A stretch of DNA of 64,000 nucleotides from Pseudarthrobacter sp. NamE5 (GCF_005796225.1 NZ_VAHO01000011.1:1-64000); one strand, 5' to 3'; numbered from the stretch's first letter, positions 50,257 to 59,502 are shown. Notes: a model not told the origin generated them from the sequence alone. Translations and numbers: made by a program.

Positions 50257-52474
50257 GGCGTCCCAGCAGCTGGTCCAGGCCGAAGCGCTCCTCCAGCTGC
50301 GCCCGGGTCAGCTGGCCGTGGTAGTGCTCCTCCAAAAGCGGCATCAGCTCGTATTTCCAGATCCGGCGCAGGCCGGCCGGCGTCTGGGCCGCCGGTTTCA
50401 TGAAGTAGGACGGGCCGATCATCAGGTCCCGGTCCCATTCGTCCATGGCACTGTTCAGCGCGTCCAGCAGCAGTGCGGGAGTGGTGTCCAGCTGGCGGGC
50501 CTGCAGGAACCGCAGCAGCGAGCCCTTCACCGGTTCAGTTTGCGGGTGCAGTTCAATAAAGGAGAACCGGCGCCGGATGGCTGCGTCCATCATGGCAATG
50601 GAGCGGTCCGCGGTGTTCATGGTGCCGATGATGTAGAGGTTGTCCGGCAGGGTGAACGGTTCGTTGGGGCTGTACTGCAGGTAGATCCGGTCGTCCCGGT
50701 ACTCGAGCAGGAAGTACAGCTCGCCGAACACCTTGGCCAGGTTGGCGCGGTTCATCTCGTCGATGATGAGGAAGTACGGCTTCTTCTCGTTGCCCGGCTT
50801 CGCGGCTTCCTCCGCGAGCCGCCGCAGCGGCCCGGCCACCAGCTTGAAGGACACCTGTCCGTCATCCGTCTTGTCAGGCCGGTAGCCCTCGAAGAAATCC
50901 TCGTAGGCGTAGGACGGGTGGAACTGCACCAGCTTGACGCGCTCGTCAGTGGTGTCATCCGCCAGTTCCGCGGCGAGGTGCTTGGCCAGAAAGGTCTTGC
51001 CGGTGCCGGGCGGGCCATAGAGGACCAGCTGCCGGTTTTCCTCCAGCAGGTCTGCGATCTCCTGCAGCGGCTCCAGGTCCATGTGCAGCGAGTCAGCGAA
51101 CTCGCGCGTCAGCGGGCGGAAGCCTTCCTGGACGGGAGGTACGACGGCGGCCGCTTCAGCGTCGCCGTCGGGCTCGGTTTCCGCCTCCGGAGGAAGCAGG
51201 GCCTGCAGTGCCTGCAGCACGCGGGTCACGTCCACAACGATGCCGGCGGTGGCAAGCTGCCGCTGGACATGCCTCGGCAGGCTGGCGGTGGCGTGTCCTT
51301 CATCGAACCAGCGAACCTTGCGGCGCAGCCGCCGGTTGTCATCGTTGTAGTCCGGTTCGCCCAGCACCCCTCCCAGGCGGACCGTGCCGGCGTGCTGGTA
51401 CAGCACCAGGTCGCCGGGCTTCATGACAGTGAGGAAGGCAAAAACCGCCGTCTTGGTGTCCTCACGCTCCACGTACCCGAGATGCTTGTAGTCCTCGTCC
51501 ACGGCATGCTGCACCAGGCCGGCCGTCACGCCCGGGTCCAGCAGGCGGAGGTGTTCGACGTCGAGCGTCACCTTCTCCCCGGTCTGCCAGGTGGTCAGCA
51601 GTTCCGTGTTGTCGCCGTGGGTCCGCAGAAGCCAGGCCCGGTGCCCCGGGTCGCCCACTTTCCGCCATTGGCTGACGAGCTGCCGCGCGTACCAGTCAAT
51701 GCGCTGGCCGGCCTGCTCGTCCAGGTGCAGCCGGATTCGGTGGATGTCCGCGGTGATGTCCTCTTCGCTGTCACCCTTGGCGCCGCCCACCAGTGAGGCG
51801 AAGGCATCCCGGATTTCCTGGCGTTCCACATCAGCCACCACCGGCTCGAAGTAGCTGGGCCAGGCAAGGAACTCGATGCTGCGGCGGATGGCGGGCTGAT
51901 CGCCGGGGGTGGCGGCCACCAGCCGGTGGAATTTCAGCGGGTCCTGCAGTGCTGCTGAAATGACTGTGGGAGGATGCTGGTCCACGTGCTGCACAAACCG
52001 GCACAGCCATTTCAGGTGGTCCCAGATGGTCCAGTTGAATTCCGCGGTCCGGTCTCGGATGACGCCGTGGTCCGTCATGCCCTGGTACAGCTCCTCGGGC
52101 AGCTCAAGCGGAGGCTCAAGCCAGGAAGCAGCCTCTGCAACACGGGCACGCTTGACCTTCAGCGACTTCACCTCGTGGGCAAGGGGCAGGGACTGCAGGA
52201 AGAGCAGTTCCACGGCCAGCAGCTTCGCCTCCCGGGAGGCGCCCTCGAGGTTCTGGCGAAGGTTGGTCATCATGGGCGCCTTGGGGTCCGGCGTCCCCCG
52301 TTCCAGCCTCTCCAGGAGCTGTCCCGCAGCCTCCGACGTCCAGGTCAGGGTCCGGCCGTCCAGGGCGGAGGGCCTGCCCAGCAGCCCTGGTGCCAGCACG
52401 AACCACGCCGCATCTTCGATCTCCCGTGAGATGCCGAGGGCGCGGGTCATGGCAGCAGTGGAGGCGGGGGTCAT
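50243..52474 (-). CDS. mcrB: McrB-like AAA+ NTPase with EVE-like modified-base reader domain
   Basis: 743 residues. Residues 1-265 are a helical region of unknown type. Residues 275-420 look like an EVE/PUA-type domain: R-A-W-L-L-R-T-H-G-D-N, then M-K-P-G-D-L-V-L-Y-Q-H-A-G-T-V-R-L-G-G-V. EVE domains read modified cytosines in several prokaryotic defence systems. Residues 460-743 are the McrB motor: Walker A G487-PPGTGKT494, Walker B F-L-I-I-D-E-M-N-R-A-N, and M-N-T-A-D-R at 619-624, the McrB signature in place of a normal sensor. It partners McrC in the same operon. Confidence 0.88.
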   Translation of the reverse strand: MTPASTAAMTRALGISREIEDAAWFVLAPGLLGRPSALDGRTLTWTSEAAGQLLERLERGTPDPKAPMMTNLRQNLEGASREAKLLAVELLFLQSLPLAHEVKSLKVKRARVAEAASWLEPPLELPEELYQGMTDHGVIRDRTAEFNWTIWDHLKWLCRFVQHVDQHPPTVISAALQDPLKFHRLVAATPGDQPAIRRSIEFLAWPSYFEPVVADVERQEIRDAFASLVGGAKGDSEEDITADIHRIRLHLDEQAGQRIDWYARQLVSQWRKVGDPGHRAWLLRTHGDNTELLTTWQTGEKVTLDVEHLRLLDPGVTAGLVQHAVDEDYKHLGYVEREDTKTAVFAFLTVMKPGDLVLYQHAGTVRLGGVLGEPDYNDDNRRLRRKVRWFDEGHATASLPRHVQRQLATAGIVVDVTRVLQALQALLPPEAETEPDGDAEAAAVVPPVQEGFRPLTREFADSLHMDLEPLQEIADLLEENRQLVLYGPPGTGKTFLAKHLAAELADDTTDERVKLVQFHPSYAYEDFFEGYRPDKTDDGQVSFKLVAGPLRRLAEEAAKPGNEKKPYFLIIDEMNRANLAKVFGELYFLLEYRDDRIYLQYSPNEPFTLPDNLYIIGTMNTADRSIAMMDAAIRRRFSFIELHPQTEPVKGSLLRFLQARQLDTTPALLLDALNSAMDEWDRDLMIGPSYFMKPAAQTPAGLRRIWKYELMPLLEEHYHGQLTRAQLEERFGLDQLLGRLAGR

Positions 52475-52569
52475 GGACTCAAATTTACAGGGTCAAGCTG
52501 GGCGGCCGCTCCAAGCGTCCCTGCACCACTTTGCCCGGAGCCCGCGCGCGGCTGTGACCCGGGGTTGCG

Positions 52570-52827
52570 CTACGGCGCTCCGGTCCCCCGCTTGCGGCCA
52601 AAGATGAAGTACCCCATCGGACCGATGAAGTTGATGAAGGATGCGGCGCGCCAGGCGGCCTTGGGCCCGTTGACGAGGGAGGCCGGCCGCTTGGAGATGT
52701 CCCGCTGTGCTGCCACCAGCAGCGACACCTGGGCGATGCCCACCAGGATAGTGCCGGCCTTGGACGATGGCGACATCTCGTTCCAGGTCTTCTTCTTCCT
52801 CGCGACGCGGGTCTTGTTCTTGGCCAT
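52570..52827 (-). CDS. PLDc_N-type small membrane protein
   Basis: 85 residues: basic N-terminus (A-K-N-K-T-R-V-A-R-K-K-K), a hydrophobic segment (about 27-40) and a second one with F-I-N-F-I-G-P-M-G-Y-F-I-F-G-R-K, the pattern of the phospholipase D N-terminal transmembrane domain. Two helices only; no phospholipase domain. Lies upstream of the McrB gene on the opposite end and downstream of the thioesterase gene. Function unknown. Confidence 0.65.
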   Translation of the reverse strand: MAKNKTRVARKKKTWNEMSPSSKAGTILVGIAQVSLLVAAQRDISKRPASLVNGPKAAWRAASFINFIGPMGYFIFGRKRGTGAP

Positions 52828-52892
52828 CCGGATTTCCCTTCGTAGTGGTGGTGGTTCCAGTCCAGTATGTGCAGTCTGTCCTGTACAGGGGC

Positions 52893-53309
52893 TTAGTGCC
52901 TATAGGGGGCCAGCCGGTCCTTTTGGACGGGCGTCAGCCGCTGGACCCCGCCGGTGGCTTCGTCCACGAACGCCAAGTGGCTGCTGGCCTTCACGCAGTC
53001 CTCCCGGGTGACCGGGTCCTGGATCAGATAGTGGATATCGAAGCTGGCCCCCTTGACAGCACCGATCCACACCTGCACCACGGCCGGCACGTTGCGGTAT
53101 TCAAGGGTCCTGACGTAGCGGATCTTGTGGTCCACCACCAAAGCCATGATGCCATCGGGGACATCATTGAACAGGGAAACCTGCGGTTCGACGCCGGGCA
53201 GTCCCGCACCCCGGGGCGGTCCGAAGGCGGCAATCCTGGCTTCCTCCAGCATCCTGACGATCTGCACGTTGTTAATGTGGCCATAGGCGTCCATGTCGCC
53301 CCAGCGCAT
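52893..53309 (-). CDS. Acyl-CoA thioesterase, hotdog fold (4HBT)
   Basis: 138 residues from ATG 53309. M-R-W-G-D-M-D-A-Y-G-H-I-N-N-V is the active-site segment of 4-hydroxybenzoyl-CoA thioesterase-like proteins. It hydrolyses acyl-CoA thioesters. The frame extends 14 codons further up, L-S-A-H-G-G-Q-R-I-E-V-L-V-P, with a family-like first strand and no ATG, GTG or TTG; the only candidate start there is CTG at 53349-53351, overlapping the TGA of the ABC transporter gene upstream. So the true start may be CTG. Confidence 0.85.
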   Translation of the reverse strand: MRWGDMDAYGHINNVQIVRMLEEARIAAFGPPRGAGLPGVEPQVSLFNDVPDGIMALVVDHKIRYVRTLEYRNVPAVVQVWIGAVKGASFDIHYLIQDPVTREDCVKASSHLAFVDEATGGVQRLTPVQKDRLAPYRH

Positions 53310-53347
53310 GGGGACAAGAACCTCGATCCGCTGTCCACCGTGCGCGC

Positions 53348-55423
53348 TCAGCTGTGCACCGCCGTCGAATCATCCACTGCGGGTTCTCCGGCGTCCGCCC
53401 CGGCAAACTGGGACATGTACAGGCGGCGGTAGGCGCCCTCTGCGGCCAGCAGGACCTTATGGTTCCCCTGTTCGACGATCCTGCCGTTTTCCATCACGAG
53501 GATGGTGTCGGCGTCGCGGATGGTGGAGAGCCGGTGGGCGATTACAAAGCTGGTGCGGTCGGTGCGGAGGGCGGCCATCGCCTTTTGCACCAGCAGCTCA
53601 GTGCGGGTGTCAACGGAACTTGTTGCCTCGTCCAGGATGAGCAGCGACGGGTTCGCCACGAAGGCGCGCGCGATGGTGATCAGCTGTTTCTCACCGGCGC
53701 TGACGTTGTTGCCTTCTTCGTCAACTACCGTGTTGTAGCCGTCCGGAAGGGCACGCACGAAGCGGTCCACAAAGGTGGCCTTCGCTGCTGCCAGCACCTG
53801 TTCCTCAGTGGCGTCGAGGTTGCCGTAGCGGATGTTGTCGTAGATGGAACCGCCGAACAGCCAGGCGTCCTGCAGCACCATGCCCACTTTCGACCGGAGT
53901 TCGGAACGGCTGAGGTGGGTGATGTCCACGCCGTCCAGCATGATGGCGCCGGAATTGAGCTCGTAGAACCGCATCACCAGATTGACCAGGGTGGTCTTTC
54001 CCGCCCCGGTGGGCCCGACGATGGCCACGGTGTTTCCCGGTTCGGCGGTGAAGGACAGGTTCTCGATAAGCGGCCTGTCCTCGGTGTAGCTGAAAGTGAC
54101 ATTCCTGAAATGCACGTGGCCGTCGGTCCTGGCCGGGAGGTGCTCGCTTGCGGTTTCAACCTCCTGCTCGTCGGCGTCCAGGAACTCGAAGGCGCGCTCG
54201 GCTGACGCCACGCCGGACTGCAGCATGTTTGCCATGCCCGCCATCTGGCCGAGCGGCTGCGTGAACTCCCGGGAGTACTGGATGAACGCCGTGGCGTCCC
54301 CCAGGGACATGGAGCCGGAGGCCACCCTGAGTCCGCCCACCACGGCGATCCCCACATAGCTCAGGTAGGAAACAAACTGCATGACCGGGAAGATGATGCC
54401 GGAGACGAACTGCGCTCCGAAGCTGGCCTTGTAGAGGGCCTCGTTGCGTTCCTCGAACCGTTCCAGCATGTCCGCATCCCGGCCGAACACGCGCACCAGG
54501 TCATGGCCGGAAAAGGATTCCTCGATCTGCCCGTTCAGCGCCCCCGTATTTTTCCACTGGGCTGCGAAGAGCTTCTGGCTGCGCACGCCGATCATGCCCG
54601 CTGCCACGCCGGAGAGCGGAAGTGCAACGAGCGCGATCAGGGCCAGCTGCCAGGAAACAATGAACATCATGATCACGATGCCGATGACGGTCAGCAGCGA
54701 GTTGATCAGTTGGGCGAAGGCCTGCTGGAGCGCCTGCTGGATGTTGTCGACGTCGTTTGTCACCCGGGAGAGGACGTCGCCGCGCTGGCGGGTATCGAAG
54801 TAGTTCAGCGGGAGCCGGTTCAATTTCTTCTCGGTGTCGTCGCGAAGCTGCCGGATCACCTTCATCACAATGCGGTTCAGCACGTAGCCCTGCAGCCACA
54901 GGAAGATATTGGCCACGAAGTACATCAGCAGGACCACTGCGATGAGCCCGGTGAGCCTGTCGAAGTTGATGCCGGCGCCGGGTACCAGCTCCATCCGGGC
55001 CACCATGTCCGCGAAGTTGTCCTGGCCCTGCTGGCGCAGGCCAGCCACGAACTGTTCTTTGGTGGCGCCCGCGGGAAGCTGCTTGCCCACCACGCCTGCG
55101 AAGATGACGTCCATCGCCTGGCCCAGGATCTTGGGGGCAATCACGTTCAGGACCACGGCAACTACCACCATGGCCACCACCACGTAGATCCCAAGGGCTT
55201 CGGGCTTCAGCAGCCCCATCAGCCTCTTTGCCGAGGGCCAAAAGTGCTCTGCCTTCTTGGCCGGCATCCCGCCGAACATGTCGCCGTCGGCTTCGGAGGG
55301 CTTGTACTCCTCCTCGATAAACCCGTCGTCCTCAAGCGGTTCGTCAACCAGCTCCACGTCGAGCTTGTCCTGGGCCGGTCCCTTGTTGTCGACGTCCGGG
55401 GAGTCTTTCCTGCGGGGGCTCAT
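53348..55423 (-). CDS. ABC exporter, ATP-binding/permease half B
   Basis: 691 residues: an acidic N-terminal extension of about 60 residues, six membrane helices (about 75-400), then a nucleotide-binding domain with Walker A G-P-T-G-A-G-K-T-T near residue 468, signature N-V-S-A-G-E-K-Q and catalytic Glu in L-I-L-D-E-A-T-S-S-V-D. The signature lacks the usual S-G-G-Q (S-A-G-E). Its start overlaps the stop of the partner gene by 4 bases (ATGA), so the two half-transporters form one heterodimer (MdlAB/LmrCD-like). Exports lipids, drugs or peptides; substrate unknown. Confidence 0.93.
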   Translation of the reverse strand: MSPRRKDSPDVDNKGPAQDKLDVELVDEPLEDDGFIEEEYKPSEADGDMFGGMPAKKAEHFWPSAKRLMGLLKPEALGIYVVVAMVVVAVVLNVIAPKILGQAMDVIFAGVVGKQLPAGATKEQFVAGLRQQGQDNFADMVARMELVPGAGINFDRLTGLIAVVLLMYFVANIFLWLQGYVLNRIVMKVIRQLRDDTEKKLNRLPLNYFDTRQRGDVLSRVTNDVDNIQQALQQAFAQLINSLLTVIGIVIMMFIVSWQLALIALVALPLSGVAAGMIGVRSQKLFAAQWKNTGALNGQIEESFSGHDLVRVFGRDADMLERFEERNEALYKASFGAQFVSGIIFPVMQFVSYLSYVGIAVVGGLRVASGSMSLGDATAFIQYSREFTQPLGQMAGMANMLQSGVASAERAFEFLDADEQEVETASEHLPARTDGHVHFRNVTFSYTEDRPLIENLSFTAEPGNTVAIVGPTGAGKTTLVNLVMRFYELNSGAIMLDGVDITHLSRSELRSKVGMVLQDAWLFGGSIYDNIRYGNLDATEEQVLAAAKATFVDRFVRALPDGYNTVVDEEGNNVSAGEKQLITIARAFVANPSLLILDEATSSVDTRTELLVQKAMAALRTDRTSFVIAHRLSTIRDADTILVMENGRIVEQGNHKVLLAAEGAYRRLYMSQFAGADAGEPAVDDSTAVHS

Positions 55424-57153
55424 GCCATCTCCTCGACACTCAGCTGGGATTCGACGATTTCCTGGTAGGTGGGCGAGGTCTCCAGCAACTCTTCATGGGT
55501 CCCGCGGTCCACAATCCGCCCGTTGTCCAGGACCAGGATCTGGTCCGCCTCGGTGATGGTGGAGATCCGCTGGGCCACAATAATCACGGTGGCGTCCGCG
55601 GTGATTCCCTTTAGCGCAGCCCGGAGCCGGGCGTCCGTGGCCACGTCCAGGGCCGAGAAGGAATCGTCGAAGAGGTACACCCGGGGCTTGGTCACCAGGG
55701 CCCGTGCGATGCACAAGCGCTGGCGCTGGCCGCCGGAGACATTAGTCCCGCCCTGAGCGATGCGGGAGTGCAGGCCGTTCTTCTTGGCCCGCACAAACTC
55801 TTCGCCCTGGGCCACCCGCAGGGCGTCCCACAGTTCCTGCTCCGTAGCTTCGGTCTTTCCAAACCGGAGGTTGTGCTCGATGGTGCCGGAAAAGAGGTAG
55901 GGCCGCTGCGGCACCAATGCCACACGCCTGGTGATCTCAGCGCGGTCCATCCTGCTGACGGGAACACCGTCCAGCAGCACCTCCCCCTCTGCGGGGTCGT
56001 AAAGTCGGGGCAGAAGGGACAGGAGCGAGGTCTTGCCCGAGCCCGTGGAGCCGATGATCGCGATGGTCTGCCCCGGACGGGCAGTGAAGGTGATGTTGCT
56101 CAGCACCGGCGACTCGGCCCCGGGATAGGCGAAGGTGACGTTCCGGTACTCGACCACACCGCGCAGCGTGCCCGGCTTCTCGGGGCGTTCCGGATCATTG
56201 ATGGAGGGCTCGACGTCGAGCACCTCGCCGATGCGGTCCGCGCACACCGAGGCACGCGGAATCATCATGGCCATGAAGGTGCCCATCATGACGGCGACCA
56301 GGATCTGGAGCAGGTACTGCAGGAAGGCCGTCAGTGCTCCCACCTGCATCTCGCCCGAATCGACCCGCTGCCCGCCGAACCACAGGACCGCCGCGGTGGA
56401 CAGGTGGAGGATCATGCTGATCGCGGGGAACATCAGGACGAACAGGGCCCCGATCTTCAGGGACACATCGGTCAGCTCCTTGTTGGCCTCGCCGAACCGC
56501 TCCGTTTCGTATGGCTCCCGGACGAACGCGCGGACCACCCTGATGCCGATGATCTGTTCACGGAGCACGGCGTTGATCCGGTCGATCTTCTTTTGCATGG
56601 ACCGGAACAGCGGCATGAGCCGGACCACCAGGTACCCCACCACCACGGTGAGGAGGGGCACCGAGACCCAGACCAGCCAGGACAGATTGAGGTCCTCCCG
56701 CAGGGCCATGATGATGCCGCCGACGCACATGATGGGCGTGGCCACCATGAAGTTCAGCCCCATCAGTACGAGCATCTGCACCTGCTGGACATCGTTGGTG
56801 CCCCGCGTAATGAGTGTGGGGGCACCAAAGGCATTGACGTCCTTGGCGGAAAAGCCGGTGACCTTCCGGAAAACGCCGCGCCGCAGATCCCGGCCCATGG
56901 CCATGGCCGTTTTCGAACCGAAATACACACCGGCAATGGCAGTGCCCACCTGGATGAATGCCACCACCAGCATCACAGCGCCCGTCCGCCAGATGAAGCC
57001 GGTGTCCCCGCGCGCCACGCCTTCATCGATGATCTGGGCATTCAGGCTGGGCAGGTACAGCGCCGCAATCGTGGACGCAAGCTGAAACACAACGACTGCC
57101 ACGATGTATGGCATATACGGCTTGGAAAACCGCCGTATCAAGGTGAGGAGCAT
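55420..57153 (-). CDS. ABC exporter, ATP-binding/permease half A (degenerate catalytic site)
   Basis: About 577 residues from ATG 57153 (GTG 57159 is the alternative; AAGGA fits the ATG better). Six membrane helices, then Walker A G-S-T-G-S-G-K-T-S near residue 367, signature V-S-G-G-Q-R-Q-R-L and L-F-D-D-S-F-S-A-L-D. The Glu after the Walker B Asp is replaced by Asp, so one of the two ATP sites of the heterodimer is expected to be non-hydrolytic. This matches the known asymmetry of such exporters. It is the upstream gene of the pair. Confidence 0.92.
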   Translation of the reverse strand: MLLTLIRRFSKPYMPYIVAVVVFQLASTIAALYLPSLNAQIIDEGVARGDTGFIWRTGAVMLVVAFIQVGTAIAGVYFGSKTAMAMGRDLRRGVFRKVTGFSAKDVNAFGAPTLITRGTNDVQQVQMLVLMGLNFMVATPIMCVGGIIMALREDLNLSWLVWVSVPLLTVVVGYLVVRLMPLFRSMQKKIDRINAVLREQIIGIRVVRAFVREPYETERFGEANKELTDVSLKIGALFVLMFPAISMILHLSTAAVLWFGGQRVDSGEMQVGALTAFLQYLLQILVAVMMGTFMAMMIPRASVCADRIGEVLDVEPSINDPERPEKPGTLRGVVEYRNVTFAYPGAESPVLSNITFTARPGQTIAIIGSTGSGKTSLLSLLPRLYDPAEGEVLLDGVPVSRMDRAEITRRVALVPQRPYLFSGTIEHNLRFGKTEATEQELWDALRVAQGEEFVRAKKNGLHSRIAQGGTNVSGGQRQRLCIARALVTKPRVYLFDDSFSALDVATDARLRAALKGITADATVIIVAQRISTITEADQILVLDNGRIVDRGTHEELLETSPTYQEIVESQLSVEEMA

Positions 57154-57314
57154 GCCCACGGGTCCTTAAGGTTTGTTCGCGGATGAGTTCGCAAAGCCTG
57201 GCGCTTAAGTAGTAGCAGCCGGGGCTGACACCCTTAGCCTTCCCACTCTACGAAACTCGACCCGGCCGTGAAACAGACCCGTAAAAGATCATCCGAGGGG
57301 AGTACTCCGCTCCG

Positions 57315-58919
57315 TTACTTACCCGCGGAGGCAAATTCCGGCGCCACGCTTACCTGTCCCGGTGCCTGCTCAGGCCGGATGTCCACCGTGCGCCGCAGCG
57401 GCTTCTCCTTGATGAAAAGCACGGAGACCAGCGCCACCACTGCCACCACCGCGGAGATCAGGAAGACCTCGGCCGTGGCGTCGCCGTAGGCTGCCCGCAT
57501 GATGTCACGCACCGGCTCCGGCATGTGGGCAAGGTCCATGCTGGAGCCTGCCGTTCCGCCCTGCACCGGGATGCCCGCCGCCGCCAGCCCCTGGGTGGCC
57601 AGTTCGCTCACCCGGTTGGCAAGGATGGCGCCCAGCACGGAGACGCCGATGGCGCCGCCCACAGACCGGAAGAAGGCCACCGACGCGCTGGCAGTCCCGA
57701 TATCCGCGGCGCGGACGGTGTTCTGCACTGCCAGGACCAGGTTCTGCATCAGCATGCCCAAACCAAGGCCCAGGACTGCGGTGAAGACACCCGCGTGCCA
57801 CAGTTCCGTGGTGTGGTCCATCGTGCCGGCAAGGCCGAGTCCGCCAATCAGGAGGATGGACCCGGCAATCAGGTAGCCCTTCCACTTTCCCGTGCGGCTG
57901 ATCAGGAGCCCGGAAGCCACGGACCCGGCCAGGTTGCCGGCGATCATGGGAAGGGTGAGGAGCCCGGCTTCCGTGGGGGTGGCGCCGCGGGCCACCTGGA
58001 AGTACTGGCCCAGGAACGTGGAGGAACCGAACATGGCGATGCCGACGGCCACGGAGGCGAGAATGGCCAGCGCGGTGGTGCGTTCGGAGATGATCTTGAG
58101 CGGGATGATGGGCTGTTCAACCTTGGACTCCACCAGCACCAGCAGCGCCAGCAGGAGCACACCGCCTCCCACCATCAAAGCGGACTGCCAGGAGACCCAG
58201 TCGTAGTAGGCCGGGTTGCCTGCGAAGGAGACCCAAATGAGAAGCAGGCTCACGCCGGAGGTCAGCAGGATGGAGCCGAGCCAGTCGATTTTGGCCGGGC
58301 GCCGCACGTGGCTGATCTTGAGGGTGACCTGCAGCAGGATCAGGGCGACGACGGCGAGCGGCACGCAGACGAAGAACGTCCAGCGCCAGCCGAGCGGGCT
58401 GTCCACGATGAATCCCCCCAGCAGCGGCCCGCCCGCGGTGCCCACTGCCATGACGGCACCCATGTAACCGGAGTATTTGCCGCGGTTGCGCGGCGGGATC
58501 ATGGTGCCGATGATGGCCTGCGCCAGTGCTGTCAGGCCGCCCATGGCCACGCCTTGGATAACGCGGGCCACCAACAGCAGCGGGATTGTTTCGGAGAGCC
58601 CGGCCATGACGGACCCGGCAACGAAGATGACAATGCTGAGCTGGACCAGGACCTTCTTGTTGAAGAGGTCGGCGAGCTTGCCCCAGATGGGGGTTGTGGC
58701 GGCGTTGGCAAGCAGCGCGGCGGTGATCACCCACGCGAAGTCTGTTTGCGTTCCGCGAAGATCGGCCATGATGGTGGGCAGCGCGTTGGCCACAATGGTG
58801 CTGCTGAGGATGGCCGTGAAGAAGGCTGCCAGGAGCCCGGTGAGGGCTTCCATGATTTGGCGGTGGGACATCTCAGGGGCCGTGTCCGGGACGGCTGCGG
58901 CGGCGGTTTGGCTAGCCAT
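57315..58919 (-). CDS. MFS multidrug transporter, DHA2 (EmrB/QacA) type
   Basis: 534 residues with about 14 hydrophobic segments. L-S-S-T-I-V-A-N-A-L-P-T-I-M and W-V-I-T-A-A-L-L-A are the first- and second-helix patterns of DHA2 exporters, and G-K-L-A-D-L-F-N-K-K is the loop motif. G-P-L-L-G-G-F-I-V appears in the antiporter motif C. Its start overlaps the regulator's stop by 8 bases, so expression is tied to the MarR protein. It exports drugs by proton antiport. The C-terminus is polar. Confidence 0.92.
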   Translation of the reverse strand: MASQTAAAAVPDTAPEMSHRQIMEALTGLLAAFFTAILSSTIVANALPTIMADLRGTQTDFAWVITAALLANAATTPIWGKLADLFNKKVLVQLSIVIFVAGSVMAGLSETIPLLLVARVIQGVAMGGLTALAQAIIGTMIPPRNRGKYSGYMGAVMAVGTAGGPLLGGFIVDSPLGWRWTFFVCVPLAVVALILLQVTLKISHVRRPAKIDWLGSILLTSGVSLLLIWVSFAGNPAYYDWVSWQSALMVGGGVLLLALLVLVESKVEQPIIPLKIISERTTALAILASVAVGIAMFGSSTFLGQYFQVARGATPTEAGLLTLPMIAGNLAGSVASGLLISRTGKWKGYLIAGSILLIGGLGLAGTMDHTTELWHAGVFTAVLGLGLGMLMQNLVLAVQNTVRAADIGTASASVAFFRSVGGAIGVSVLGAILANRVSELATQGLAAAGIPVQGGTAGSSMDLAHMPEPVRDIMRAAYGDATAEVFLISAVVAVVALVSVLFIKEKPLRRTVDIRPEQAPGQVSVAPEFASAGK

Positions 58920-59403
58920 GTTTCTGCTCCTCGAGCGTTGTTGTTGGGGTGCCGGCCGCCGTTGCCCGGGCTGATTTCTTCAGTGATTCAGTGAGTTTGT
59001 ACAACGTCCGCGCGGTGTTGCCGGCGTCCTCCTCGCTCCAGTCGCACAGGTAGTCCTGCAGGGCAGCTGCACGCTGCTCCTCAATTTGCCGGAGCTTTTC
59101 CGCACCGGAAGGGGTGAGGCCTACCAGCTGGGCCCGGCCGTCGTCGGGATCCTGCCGCCGGACCACAAAGCCCTGCTCCTGCAGGTCCGCGAGGTGGCGG
59201 CTGAGAACCGGGGCGCTAACCCCCAGCCGCTCGGCAAGCCTGGTGGCGCGGGACTCCCCCTCCCCTACGAACCGCAGCACGCCCTGCAGGGCGACGCCCG
59301 TTTCCTGACCCCGGACGCTGGCCGTGGCGATGCACCGCACTGCGCGCTGGAGGTCGAAGATCTGGTAGACGAGATCCGCCGCCGTATCCGGCGCTACCGC
59401 CAT
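58912..59403 (-). CDS. MarR family transcriptional regulator
   Basis: 163 residues from ATG 59403, with GAGGGGTAGGA upstream. Winged helix with L-G-V-S-A-P-V-L-S-R-H-L-A-D-L as recognition helix and R-R-Q-D-P-D-D-G-R-A-Q-L-V as wing. It overlaps the MFS gene, so it is the operon's repressor. A repeated GTTGCTT/AAGCAAC array at 59422-59458 lies just upstream and is the probable binding site. It is distinct from the first MarR protein (1729) in sequence and operator. Confidence 0.92.
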   Translation of the reverse strand: MAVAPDTAADLVYQIFDLQRAVRCIATASVRGQETGVALQGVLRFVGEGESRATRLAERLGVSAPVLSRHLADLQEQGFVVRRQDPDDGRAQLVGLTPSGAEKLRQIEEQRAAALQDYLCDWSEEDAGNTARTLYKLTESLKKSARATAAGTPTTTLEEQKHG

Positions 59404-59421
59404 GATTCCTACCCCTCGGTT

Positions 59422-59458
59422 GTTTGCCTTAAGCAACTATACCCCAAATTGGTTGCTT
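59422..59458. promoter_or_regulatory. Candidate operator of the second MarR operon
   Basis: AAGCAAC at 59431-59437 pairs with GTTGCTT at 59452-59458. A third half site, TTTGCCTT at 59423-59430, makes a near-palindrome with AAGCAAC, so two sites may overlap. It begins 19 bases upstream of the MarR start. Confidence 0.6.
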
Positions 59459-59502
59459 GTGGAAACTATCTGCTGGCCCGGCACCTGTTGCTTGCAGACG
59501 CG

